This document shows, in pieces, positions 23,818 to 32,189 of a stretch of 39,899 nt of DNA. The stretch is from Actinomycetes bacterium (GTDB taxonomy: Bacteria > Actinomycetota > Thermoleophilia > Gaiellales > Gaiellaceae). The DNA lies in contig JAPOVR010000054.1 in assembly GCA_026708005.1 (NCBI GenBank), positions 1 to 39,899 of the forward strand, read 5' to 3'. A program made the translations under genes and the position numbers. The notes under the pieces are model-generated. The model had not been told where the DNA came from, did no database searches, and saw nothing but the letters and a program-made list of their open reading frames with translations. Position 1 is the first letter of the stretch. Every line of letters begins with the position of its first letter.

Positions 23818-24801
23818 ATGGCGATGAACGTCCTCTACATCGCGTCCGAGCCGATGCTCGAGCCCTACTACGGGGACCTTCTCGAGGCCGCGGGCGAGTT
23901 GTGCACAGTCTCGTTGTACGACTTCGACAGGCCGCTCGAGAGCCAGTTCAGCGGCATCGACGTCGTCGTCGAGCACGGCGGCGTGTACCAGACGCCCGAG
24001 ATGATCGATGCCGGGGTGGCGGCCGGCGTGAGGCTCTGGCAGGTAACGGCCACGGGACTCGACCACGTGAACATTGCCGACTTCCTCACGCGCGGAATGC
24101 CGCTCGCAAACATGCCAGGGCCCGTCTCGACCGCAATCCCGATGGCCGAGCACGCGCTGCTCTTGATGCTGGCGCTCTCACGCAAGCTCCTCGAGAGCCG
24201 GCGGAGCTTCGAGGAGCGCGTGCTGAACCTCCCGATGAACACCGAGCTCTATGGGAAGACCCTGGGGTTGATCGGGCTCGGCGCGAGCGGGCGCGCGCTC
24301 GTCCACCGGGCGAGCGCGCTGGGGATGCAGGTGATCGCGGTCGACACCGTCGAGGTACCCGAAGAGGCGCGCGAGGCGCTCGGGATTCAGTTCTTCGGCG
24401 GAGCCGACGAGGTCGATCGGGTCCTGGCGGAGGCTGACTACGTCTCGCTGCACGTCCCGCTGGCCGCGGACACGCGGCACCTGATCGACGAGCGGGCGCT
24501 TGCGCTGATGAAGCCAACGGCGTACCTCATCAACGTCGCCCGAGGCGATCTCGTCGACGATGCGGCGCTCCTCGACGCCCTCGAGAGCGGTCGGCTCGCC
24601 GGAGCGGGTCTCGATGCGATCGCGGGTGAGCCCGTCGAGCCATCGCACCCGCTGCTGCAGCTGGACACGGTCATCGCGACCCCGCACAACGGCGTCGTCA
24701 CGAGAGAGCTCTCGCGGCGGCGCGCGCAGCTCGTGGCCGAGCAGGTGAAGCGGATCGCCGAGAGCCGCGAGCCCCTCTACCGGGTGACGGCCGTGCCATG
24801 A
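23818..24801 (+). CDS. D-2-hydroxyacid dehydrogenase family protein
   Basis: 327 residues from ATG 23818 (MAMNVLYIASEP); ATG 23824 is equally possible. It has a substrate-binding half, then the NAD-binding half with GLIGLGASGRALVHRAS (GxGxxG), the SLHVPLAADTRHLI block, the catalytic Arg in INVARGDLVDD, the Glu in GLDAIAGEPVEP and the His in TPHNGVVT. All active-site residues of the phosphoglycerate/hydroxypyruvate dehydrogenase family are in place. It would interconvert a 2-keto acid and a D-2-hydroxy acid with NAD(P)H. Its stop overlaps the next start as ATGA, coupling it to the M24 hydrolase. Confidence 0.9.
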   Translation: MAMNVLYIASEPMLEPYYGDLLEAAGELCTVSLYDFDRPLESQFSGIDVVVEHGGVYQTPEMIDAGVAAGVRLWQVTATGLDHVNIADFLTRGMPLANMPGPVSTAIPMAEHALLLMLALSRKLLESRRSFEERVLNLPMNTELYGKTLGLIGLGASGRALVHRASALGMQVIAVDTVEVPEEAREALGIQFFGGADEVDRVLAEADYVSLHVPLAADTRHLIDERALALMKPTAYLINVARGDLVDDAALLDALESGRLAGAGLDAIAGEPVEPSHPLLQLDTVIATPHNGVVTRELSRRRAQLVAEQVKRIAESREPLYRVTAVP

Positions 24802-26159
24802 GCCCCTTCGTCCCGCTGCGCGAGGCCCGCGCGAAGGAGCTCATGGAGCGGCACGGCCTCGACGCCATCGTCGCGGCCTCGCCGGTGAACATCGCGTACC
24901 TGACCGGCTACCGCTGGTGGCTCGATCCGCTGTTCAAGGACTACATGGTGAACCCGGGCGGCTCAGACGAGCTGGTCTTCCCCGGCTATGCCGTGCTCCC
25001 GCTCGAGGGCCCGGCCATCCTCGTCGTCAGCTCGTTCCTCGCGATGAACGCGGCCAACCTCGAGTCGGTCGAGCTGCACGTCTTCGGTCAGCTGCCGCTT
25101 GCCGCCTCCCCCAAGCGTGAGGGTTGGTCGACGCCGGAGCAGCGCATCGCCGAGGTGCTGAGCGGCGCGCAGCACGAGACGCCGACCGTAGCGCTCGCCC
25201 ACGCGCTCGGCGCTCGCGGTCTGCACAAGGAGCGCTTGGGCGTCGAGCTCGGCGCTCTCACATACGCTCGGCGGGATGCGCTGGCCGAGGCGCTGCCGGG
25301 CGCAGCGCTCCTGGACTGCACGAACGTTCTTCGGCTGATCCGCGCGGTCAAGACCACGGACGAGATCGAGCTGCTCGCCACGGCAGCCACAATCGCGGAG
25401 GAGGCGGTGCACGAGACGCTTCGAGGGGCACGGCCAGGCGATCGGCTCGGCCAGCTCGTCGACGAGTTTCGCACGAGGCTTGCAGACGAGGGCGCCGAGC
25501 TCGACCACCTGCTCTTTGGCGCCTCGGGCCTCGGCATCACGACCAATCCCTCCCATGTCCTCGCGGAGGACGAGGTTGCCAACGTCGACTGGGGCTGCGT
25601 CTATGAGCACTACTACTCCGACGCCGGCTCGACGTTCACGATGTGCGAGCCATCGCCGGGCGTCTCCCAGCGATTCGAGAGCCTCGGCTCCTGCATCGAC
25701 GCGGGGGCGCGGGAGCTCGTCGCAGGCGCTCGCGCATCAGAGACCCACCGCGCGATGATCGATGCACTCGAAGCGTCAGGAGTGCACGACGCGTTCGCGC
25801 CGAGCGGGCACGGGCTTGGTCTCGATGTGCGGGACTACCCGATCGTGATGGCAGACAACGGGCTGCGGATCCAGGACGACTGCGTGGACGAACCGTCCGA
25901 CCTGCTGCTCGAGGAGAATATGGTGATCGCGCTCGAGGTCTCGCAGTACGAACCCGGGCTCGGCTCGTTCAACCACGAGCGGGTGTTCGTGGTCACCGAC
26001 CGCGGCGGCCGGGAGCTCATCGCCTACGACCGAGGTCAGACAGTCCACCCGCGGGCTCAGACAGGGAGGCAAACCGCGAGACGCCGAGGCAGCAGCGCGA
26101 TCCACGACGAGAAGGAGGCCGGAAATCACACTAACCTACCTGCGGAAGCAGTCGTCTGA
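24798..26159 (+). CDS. M24-fold (Xaa-Pro peptidase / creatinase-like) hydrolase
   Basis: 453 residues, ATG 24798 overlapping the dehydrogenase stop (ATGA). It has an N-terminal creatinase domain (RAKELMERHGLDAIVAASPVNIAYLTGY) and a C-terminal pita-bread domain. All five metal ligands are visible: Asp264 and Asp275 (VDWGCVYEHYYSDAGS), His338 (SGHGLGL), Glu380 (ALEVSQ), Glu394 (NHERVF). It is thus a competent metallohydrolase, in contrast with the paralogue at 11971. Non-peptidase M24 members cleave ectoine, creatine or DMSP, so a small amide or betaine-like substrate fits. The last 35 or so residues are basic and look unconserved. Confidence 0.85.
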   Translation: MSPFVPLREARAKELMERHGLDAIVAASPVNIAYLTGYRWWLDPLFKDYMVNPGGSDELVFPGYAVLPLEGPAILVVSSFLAMNAANLESVELHVFGQLPLAASPKREGWSTPEQRIAEVLSGAQHETPTVALAHALGARGLHKERLGVELGALTYARRDALAEALPGAALLDCTNVLRLIRAVKTTDEIELLATAATIAEEAVHETLRGARPGDRLGQLVDEFRTRLADEGAELDHLLFGASGLGITTNPSHVLAEDEVANVDWGCVYEHYYSDAGSTFTMCEPSPGVSQRFESLGSCIDAGARELVAGARASETHRAMIDALEASGVHDAFAPSGHGLGLDVRDYPIVMADNGLRIQDDCVDEPSDLLLEENMVIALEVSQYEPGLGSFNHERVFVVTDRGGRELIAYDRGQTVHPRAQTGRQTARRRGSSAIHDEKEAGNHTNLPAEAVV

Positions 26160-26214
26160 ACGGTTGAGATCAACCACCACGTTCCCAGAACGAATGAGGA
26201 GGAGGAGAAGCACT

Positions 26215-27849
26215 ATGAGACAGCTCACCTACCGAGGGCACGACGGGCGGCGGCTGCGCCGCGTAGCGGTGCTCGCGCTTCTGGCGCTCGTCATCGGTGT
26301 GCTCGTGGCAGCATGCGGAGGCGACGGCGAAACGGCTGAACCGCCGCCGCCAGCGCCACCGGCCGAGCCGCCGCCACCGCCGCCACCACCACCGCCGGCA
26401 CCGACCGAGCCCCCGCCGCCGCCGCCACCACCACCGCCACAGGAGGTTGGGCCGGTCACGTCGGCGAGCAACGCGACGTCGAGCGCAATGCTCGAGTTCG
26501 CCAAGCAGTTCGCCGGCGAGACGATCAACTTCCAGGTCGAGGGCGGACTGCAGGCGCTTGTGTGGAGGCAGGACGTCGCGCCACTCTTCGAGGAGCTGAC
26601 CGGCGTCAAGGTCAACATCATCGAGGTTCCATTCACCGAGCAGTTCCAGGCCCTGATCGCGGCCTCGCAGGCCCCCGGCTCGATCGACGCAGCCTACGTC
26701 TTCTACAACTGGCTGCCCGATCTCGTCGAGGGTGGAGCGCTCTACGACTTCGAGTCGCTCATCGGCTCGATGTTGAACACGCCCGAGATGCAGGCGGAGC
26801 TGGCCGACTTCGCGCCCGCTGGCGTGACCGCTGTGTCCTCCTGGAACGGGCAGCAGTGGGGCTTCCCGGTCGACGCTGCCGGCCTCGTGACCTACTACCG
26901 CTCGGATCTCTTCGGCGACCCTGAGCTCGCCGCGAAGTTCGAGGAGCAGTTCGGGTACGCGCTGGGCCCGCCCAAGACGTGGGAGCAGTACGGGCAGATC
27001 GCGCAGTTCCTGACCGACGAGCTCGCACCGGACGTCTACGGAGCGCTGCACGCTGCTGGTGGTGGCCAGGCGTACTTCTGGTTCTTTCAGGCGTTCAATA
27101 GCGACGAGTTCTGCGGCGCCGAGTACTTCGACGCCGACATGAACGCCATCATCAACGCACCATGCGGGGTCGATGCGCTCGAATCCCTCAAAGGCTACCT
27201 CGACGCAGGTCCGCCCGGCGCGAACACGATCGATCCGGGCCGTGTCTGGACCGACTTCATCGAGGGCTCGCTCGGGATGAACGTCGAGTTCTCCCCGTTC
27301 GCTCGCTGGGCATCGCCAGGTGGCGAAGCGTTCTCGGAGGCGCTGTCGTTCGTGCCGGTGTCCGGGGTCGAAGGAAACTTCCTCCTCGAGATCCCGCCGG
27401 GCGGAAACGCCAACGTGATCGGCTACACAACCGCAATCTCCGCAACAAGCGAGAAGCCCGAGCTCACGTTCGCGTTCCTCGCGTGGGCGACCGCTCCCGA
27501 CGTCTATCCGGACGTCTCGGGACCGCCCTACTCGCTCTCGAAGTGGACGACGCGGTTCTCCACGATGGACGAGCACAGCGATCTGTACGCGAACGCAGAC
27601 CAGCACATGGATGCGTTCCGGCGAACGCTGGACGTCCTGTCGATGGAGCCGAAGTGGTTCGCTGCTCAGGAGTACCTGGTCGCGATCGACCAGGCGGCCA
27701 CAGCCGCCTACACGGGCACGCCGGTACAGGAGGCGCTCGACACGGCGGCCGAGCAGTGGGACTCGATCACTGACCGCGTGGGCCGTGAAAACCAGGCAAG
27801 GGCCTACCAGGAGTACCAGGCACAGGTACAGGAGCTGCGAGGTGGCTAG
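26215..27849 (+). CDS. ABC transporter substrate-binding lipoprotein (sugar family 1 type)
   Basis: 544 residues from ATG 26215, behind a run of GAGGAGGAGGAG. It has a basic N-terminus, a hydrophobic core and lipobox LVAAC, so it is membrane-tethered. About 45 residues of proline-rich linker follow, then a MalE-like fold. This begins FAKQFAGETINFQVEGG, with LFEELTGVKVNIIEVPF, QWGFPVDAAGLVTYYRSDLF and a long C-terminal region. It binds the substrate outside the cell and hands it to the permeases at 27983 and 28978. The polyproline stalk resembles that of the protein at 5683 and probably spans a thick wall. The ligand cannot be deduced; family 1 proteins mostly bind sugars or polyols. Confidence 0.9.
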   Translation: MRQLTYRGHDGRRLRRVAVLALLALVIGVLVAACGGDGETAEPPPPAPPAEPPPPPPPPPPAPTEPPPPPPPPPPQEVGPVTSASNATSSAMLEFAKQFAGETINFQVEGGLQALVWRQDVAPLFEELTGVKVNIIEVPFTEQFQALIAASQAPGSIDAAYVFYNWLPDLVEGGALYDFESLIGSMLNTPEMQAELADFAPAGVTAVSSWNGQQWGFPVDAAGLVTYYRSDLFGDPELAAKFEEQFGYALGPPKTWEQYGQIAQFLTDELAPDVYGALHAAGGGQAYFWFFQAFNSDEFCGAEYFDADMNAIINAPCGVDALESLKGYLDAGPPGANTIDPGRVWTDFIEGSLGMNVEFSPFARWASPGGEAFSEALSFVPVSGVEGNFLLEIPPGGNANVIGYTTAISATSEKPELTFAFLAWATAPDVYPDVSGPPYSLSKWTTRFSTMDEHSDLYANADQHMDAFRRTLDVLSMEPKWFAAQEYLVAIDQAATAAYTGTPVQEALDTAAEQWDSITDRVGRENQARAYQEYQAQVQELRGG

Positions 27850-27902
27850 CTCCAGATAGCGTAGGCGCGAAGACCGGGCCAGGAGCTCTGACCGAGCCCC
27901 GG

Positions 27903-27942
27903 ACGAGTGGCGCGGCAGCGACGTCGCTGCTGCGCCACTCGT
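27903..27942 (+). promoter_or_regulatory. 40-base near-perfect palindrome between binding-protein and permease genes
   Basis: Left arm 27903-27922 and right arm 27923-27942 pair at 19 of 20 positions; the exception is a G:T wobble in RNA. There is no T run behind it. Such stem-loops after a binding-protein gene commonly stabilise that mRNA segment or attenuate read-through, so the binding protein is made in excess over the permeases. Confidence 0.6.
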
Positions 27943-27982
27943 GCCCTGAAGCCGGCATGGCCCGGCACCCGGCGACAATCGC

Positions 27983-28978
27983 ATGAGGCTGATCGGCAAA
28001 TCACATTCCGGGCCCGTAGGGGCAGGACCTGGCGGCACGGCTACCGTCTCGCTGCGGCGGCGTCTCTGGCCACGCAGGCGGGAGCCCGGCGTCGAGCAGC
28101 GGGACACGCGCGACCTGCGCCTGATGTTCCTGCCTGCCGTGCTGGTCGTACTCGGCTTCGGGATCTTCCCGCTGATCTACGCGCTCTGGGTGAGCTTCCA
28201 CCTGTGGGAGCCGTTCATCCCCGACCACCCCGGCAACGGCGTCAAGAACTACACCGAGGTGCTGAACGATCCGATCTTCCGCTCCGCCGCAGCGAGGACG
28301 GCGATCTTCGTGGCGATTGTCGTTCCTGCACAGATGGTCATCGGGCTGGGCCTCGCGCTCGTCGTCGAGTCGCGGATGCGCCTGCAGCGGCTGTTCTTCC
28401 CGATCTACCTCTTGCCGATGCTGATCGCGCCGATCGTCGTCGGCTACATGTGGCTGCAGATGTTCCAGTTCCCGGCCGGCATCGTCAACGAGATCGTGAG
28501 CTTTCTCGTGCCGGGGGACGCCCGCGTCAACTGGCTCGGCTCGGCCGAAACGGCGTTCATCACCCTCATCATCGTCGAGATCTGGCAGTGGACGCCGTTC
28601 GTCTTCGTGATCATGTTAGCGGGGCTCACCGCCGTCCCCGTCCAGCTTCGAGAGGCGGCGGCGGTCGACGGCGCGCGCTGGTGGGTGACCTTCCGCACGG
28701 TCATCCTCCCGGCGATCACGCCGGTGCTGACCGTGGTCGTGATCCTGCGGCTGCTCGAGTCGGCCAACTTCTTCCCGACGGTGTTCTCGATCACGCAGGG
28801 CGGGCCGGGGACCTCGACCTACTCCATGGTCTTTTACATCACGAAGCTCGCGCAGTTCGGGCGGCCGGGCGTCGCCGCCGCGACCGCCTTCATCTTCCTC
28901 CTTGCGCTGGCGATCCCGATCGGGTTCGTGCTGATGGGAATCCTCAAGCGCCAAACGGCCGAGAAGAAGCGCATCTGA
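27983..28978 (+). CDS. ABC transporter permease, MalF type
   Basis: 331 residues from ATG 27983. A cytosolic basic N-terminus of about 45 residues is followed by six membrane segments (for example LMFLPAVLVVLGFGIFPLIYAL and ARTAIFVAIVVPAQMVIGLGLALVV). The EAA loop that docks on the ATPase is LREAAAVDGARWWVTFRTVILP. The C-terminal end LLALAIPIGFVLMGIL is the last span. It forms the translocation channel with the second permease, whose start overlaps this stop as TGATG. The ribosome site is weak, consistent with lower expression than the binding protein. Confidence 0.9.
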   Translation: MRLIGKSHSGPVGAGPGGTATVSLRRRLWPRRREPGVEQRDTRDLRLMFLPAVLVVLGFGIFPLIYALWVSFHLWEPFIPDHPGNGVKNYTEVLNDPIFRSAAARTAIFVAIVVPAQMVIGLGLALVVESRMRLQRLFFPIYLLPMLIAPIVVGYMWLQMFQFPAGIVNEIVSFLVPGDARVNWLGSAETAFITLIIVEIWQWTPFVFVIMLAGLTAVPVQLREAAAVDGARWWVTFRTVILPAITPVLTVVVILRLLESANFFPTVFSITQGGPGTSTYSMVFYITKLAQFGRPGVAAATAFIFLLALAIPIGFVLMGILKRQTAEKKRI

Positions 28979-29823
28979 TGGTCACCGGCGGCGGCAGAAC
29001 GCGCAAGCTCGTCCGGGATGCCGGCATCTTCCTCGTGCTCTCAGCGCTCGCTGCCGCGGTGATCATCCCGATGGTCTGGATCGTCGGCGTCGCGCTCAAG
29101 CCTCCTGGCGAGTACTTCGACATCCCGCCCGTGTGGTTCTCGTCGGACTCGAACCTCCAGCACTTCCGGAATATCTCCGGATTCAACGCCGGGTACCGCG
29201 CGCTCCTCAACAGCTTCATCGTCGCGATCTGCGCAACGAGCGCCTCGATGGTGCTCGGGACGGCCGCCGCCTACGGTTTGGCACGGCTGCGTCGGAGAGG
29301 CGATGTCTGGTCGATCTGGTTCCTCTCGCAGCGGATCCTGCCGCCGGTCGCGCTCGTGATCCCGGTCTTCCTCCTGATTCGCGAGATCGGCTGGATCGAT
29401 ACCTACCAGGGCCTCATCCTCCCGTACATCGCGATCAACACCCCGTTCGTCGTCTGGATGATGCGCGGCTACTTCCTCGAGATCCCGACGGCTATCGAGG
29501 AGAGCGCGATGACCGACGGCTGCGGCCGGTGGTCGGTGCTCTTCCGCGTCGTCCTCCCGCTCGTGGTCCCGGGCCTGCTCGCGACCGGGGTCTTCGTCTG
29601 GATCTACATCTGGAGCGAGTTCCTGATCGGCCTGTTCATCACACAGACGTCGGCGTCGATCACCGCGGCCGTCCAGCTGCCGTCGTTCACAATCGCCAAC
29701 GATGTGCTCTGGGGCGAGATGTCCGCGTTCTCGCTGCTGATGGCGACCCCTGTCCTAATCTTGGGCCTCTTCATCCAGCGCTACTTCGTCCGCGGTCTGA
29801 CGCTCGGTGCCGTGAAGGGATAG
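28978..29823 (+). CDS. ABC transporter permease, MalG type
   Basis: 281 residues from ATG 28978 (one-base overlap with MalF-type gene). Six membrane spans begin with AGIFLVLSALAAAVIIPMVWIVGVALKP. The EAA loop reads IEESAMTDGCGRWSVLFRVVLPL and the end FIQRYFVRGLTLGAVKG is the standard MalG/CUT1 C-terminus. It is the partner of the gene at 27983, completing the inner-membrane pore of a CUT1-type importer. Confidence 0.9.
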   Translation: MVTGGGRTRKLVRDAGIFLVLSALAAAVIIPMVWIVGVALKPPGEYFDIPPVWFSSDSNLQHFRNISGFNAGYRALLNSFIVAICATSASMVLGTAAAYGLARLRRRGDVWSIWFLSQRILPPVALVIPVFLLIREIGWIDTYQGLILPYIAINTPFVVWMMRGYFLEIPTAIEESAMTDGCGRWSVLFRVVLPLVVPGLLATGVFVWIYIWSEFLIGLFITQTSASITAAVQLPSFTIANDVLWGEMSAFSLLMATPVLILGLFIQRYFVRGLTLGAVKG

Positions 29824-29843
29824 ACGAGGAGGAGACTCTCGCG

Positions 29844-31046
29844 ATGAGCAGTATCACGATCCAGAACGCGCGCAAGGTCTTCGGCCGCAAGGAGAAAGTC
29901 GTCGCGCTCGACGACGTCAGCATCGAAATCGAGGACGGCGAGTTCTTCGTTGTGGTCGGGCCATCCGGCAGCGGCAAGACCTCGTTGCTTCGCATCATCG
30001 CCGGCCTTGAGCAGGCCGACGCCGGGCGGGTCTACCTCGACGAGGACGACGTGACCAATCGGCGGCCTCGGGACCGGGACGTCGCCATGGTCTTCCAGGA
30101 CTACGCGCTCTACCCGCAACTGAGGGTGCGGGACAACATCGGCTTCGGGTTGAAACGGCGCAAGGTTCCGAAGGACGTGATCGCCGCGAAAGTCGACGAG
30201 CTCGCGGAGATGCTGGGTCTGAAGGAGCTGCTCGACCGGCGGCCCGGACAGCTCTCCGGCGGTGAGCGCCAGCGGGTCGCGCTCGCCCGGGCGATCGCGC
30301 GCGAGCCGCGCGCGTTCCTTATGGACGAGCCGCTCTCGAACCTCGATGCGAACCTCCGCACCGCGACGCGCACCGAGCTCGCCCAGCTCCACCAGCGCCT
30401 GCGAACGACGACGGTGTTCGTCACCCACGACCAGGTCGACGCGATGAGCCTCGGCGAGCGCGTCGCGGTCATGCGGGACGGCAACATCGAGCAGCTCGAT
30501 ACGCCGAGCGGCCTCTACGAGCGCCCGGTATCGTTGTTCGTGGCGGCCTTCATCGGGTCACCGCCGATCAACCTCGTCGAGACGCAGGTCACCGACGGCA
30601 CCGTGACGGTCGGCGAGGCTGAGGTGCCGGTGCCCGGCGCGAGCCTCGAAGGCCGCTCGGTGATCGTGGGGGTGCGGCCGGCCGACTTCGAGGACGAGGC
30701 CTTCGCGCTCGACCCGAGCTGGCCCAAGCTCCCGGTCGCCGTGACCGTGCGCAAGGACCTCGGGTCTGACGCCGAGGTGGTCTTCGCCGTCGACGCGAAG
30801 CCCGTGCGCCGTGACGACGTCTCAAGCGCGCTCGCTGGCGGCGAGTTCGCGGAGGTCGACCTCGTGCACGGCCGGGATGTTCCCATGTTCGCGGCACGGA
30901 TCAACGCGAAGAGCAGCTCGCGCATCGGCCACAACCTCCAACTGACGATCGACCCTGGGCGCATCTACCTTTTTGACCCCGACTCAGGCAGCCTCATCCT
31001 CGGACCGGGACGCCCCGAGGCGGCGGTCGTGACCAGCGAGGCCTAG
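29844..31046 (+). CDS. ABC transporter ATP-binding protein, MalK/UgpC type
   Basis: 400 residues from ATG 29844 after GAGGAGGAG. It has Walker A GPSGSGKTS, Q-loop MVFQDYALYP, signature LSGGERQRVALARA, Walker B AFLMDEPLSNLDANL and the H-switch THDQVDAMSLG. From about residue 235 there is a TOBE/MalK regulatory domain (FIGSPPINLV, IVGVRPADFED, IYLFD). It powers the importer made by 26215, 27983 and 28978. All four transporter parts are therefore present in order and intact. Confidence 0.95.
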   Translation: MSSITIQNARKVFGRKEKVVALDDVSIEIEDGEFFVVVGPSGSGKTSLLRIIAGLEQADAGRVYLDEDDVTNRRPRDRDVAMVFQDYALYPQLRVRDNIGFGLKRRKVPKDVIAAKVDELAEMLGLKELLDRRPGQLSGGERQRVALARAIAREPRAFLMDEPLSNLDANLRTATRTELAQLHQRLRTTTVFVTHDQVDAMSLGERVAVMRDGNIEQLDTPSGLYERPVSLFVAAFIGSPPINLVETQVTDGTVTVGEAEVPVPGASLEGRSVIVGVRPADFEDEAFALDPSWPKLPVAVTVRKDLGSDAEVVFAVDAKPVRRDDVSSALAGGEFAEVDLVHGRDVPMFAARINAKSSSRIGHNLQLTIDPGRIYLFDPDSGSLILGPGRPEAAVVTSEA

Positions 31047-31148
31047 ATGGGTGGTTTCACGCCGGCGCGGCTCTCAGGCTGGTCGAGACCAGACAGCTCC
31101 TCGCGATCGGCCTCAGCCACATCGCCCGTGGACCCATAGCGTCCGGCG

Positions 31149-32189
31149 ATGCTGGCGGCACGCCTTCACGAAGGAGACAGGCGCCTCCGGCTTGAAGACG
31201 TGCCCATCCCGAAGCCCGATGGCGCTCAGGTGCTCGTTCGGGTCGCCGGCGCGGGGGTGTGCCACTCAGACCTGCACCTGCTCGACGATCCGGTCGAGAG
31301 CGAGTTCCTGCGGCCGCCTGTAACCCTTGGGCATGAGATTGCCGGCTGGGTGCACGAGCTCGGGCCGAAGGCCACGAACGTGCGGCTCGATGACCCCGTC
31401 GTCGTGCTCTGCGTGACCGGCTGCGGCAACTGCCTGCGGTGCGCAGAGGGTCACCACGAGCTCTGCCCAAGCGCGTCAATTACCGGCGCCATGGAGGACG
31501 GGGGGTTTGCCGAGTACGTCCTCGTTCCGCACGAGCACCGGCTCGTGCCGCTCAGTGGACTCGACCCGGTCGCGGCCGCACCGCTCGCGGACGCAGCGCT
31601 CACGCCGTACCGAGCCCTCGCGCGGGTGCGCGACACCCTGCCGGACCGCCCGACCATCGTGATCATCGGGATCGGTGGTCTGGGCGAGTACGCCGTCCAG
31701 CTGGCTCAGGTCGTCGCCGGCGCCCAGGTGATCGCCGTGGACGTGCGTGAGGAACGCCTTGCCCGCGCGGCCGAGCTGGGAGCTCGGCGCGGCGTCGCTG
31801 CGTCACCCGACGCGGCCGCCGAGATCAGAGCGCACACCGGCGGGGAGGGTGCACCGGCGGTGCTTGACTTCGTGGGCTCAGACGAGTCGCTCGCTCTCTC
31901 GGCAGCCGTCGTTGCGACCCGTGGGACCGTCGTGCTGATCGGCGCGGGGGGCGGCTCGATCCCGATGGGCTTCCGCACGCTGCCGGCGGAGGCGACGTTC
32001 ACGGCGCTCCTCTCAGGGGGCACCGCCGAGTACCTGAGCGCGGTCGTCTCGCTTGCCGAGGAGGGGCGCATCGGCGGCGAGGTGACCACCTATCCGCTGC
32101 GCAGCGTGAACGATGCGCTCGACGACCTGCGCGACGGCCGCATCGCCGGGCGCGCGGTCGTCATGCCGGGCGAGGGAGCCCGCCGGTGA
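31149..32189 (+). CDS. Zinc-dependent alcohol dehydrogenase (MDR family)
   Basis: 346 residues from ATG 31149. Catalytic zinc ligands are Cys38 (GVCHSDLH) and His62-Glu63 (LGHEIAG). The structural zinc Cys residues are 92, 95, 98 and 106 (GCGNCLRCAEGHHELC). The Rossmann motif is GIGGLGEYAVQLA. Both zinc sites are complete. It oxidises an alcohol or polyol with NAD(P); specificity is not evident. It sits about 100 bases after the ATPase gene and its stop is overlapped by the next start (GTGA). Confidence 0.9.
   Translation: MLAARLHEGDRRLRLEDVPIPKPDGAQVLVRVAGAGVCHSDLHLLDDPVESEFLRPPVTLGHEIAGWVHELGPKATNVRLDDPVVVLCVTGCGNCLRCAEGHHELCPSASITGAMEDGGFAEYVLVPHEHRLVPLSGLDPVAAAPLADAALTPYRALARVRDTLPDRPTIVIIGIGGLGEYAVQLAQVVAGAQVIAVDVREERLARAAELGARRGVAASPDAAAEIRAHTGGEGAPAVLDFVGSDESLALSAAVVATRGTVVLIGAGGGSIPMGFRTLPAEATFTALLSGGTAEYLSAVVSLAEEGRIGGEVTTYPLRSVNDALDDLRDGRIAGRAVVMPGEGARR

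Noticed and set aside
26170-28107. 645-codon minus-strand frame opposite the binding protein
   Set aside because: Shadow of the GC-rich coding strand; the plus strand encodes a clear lipoprotein and permease start.
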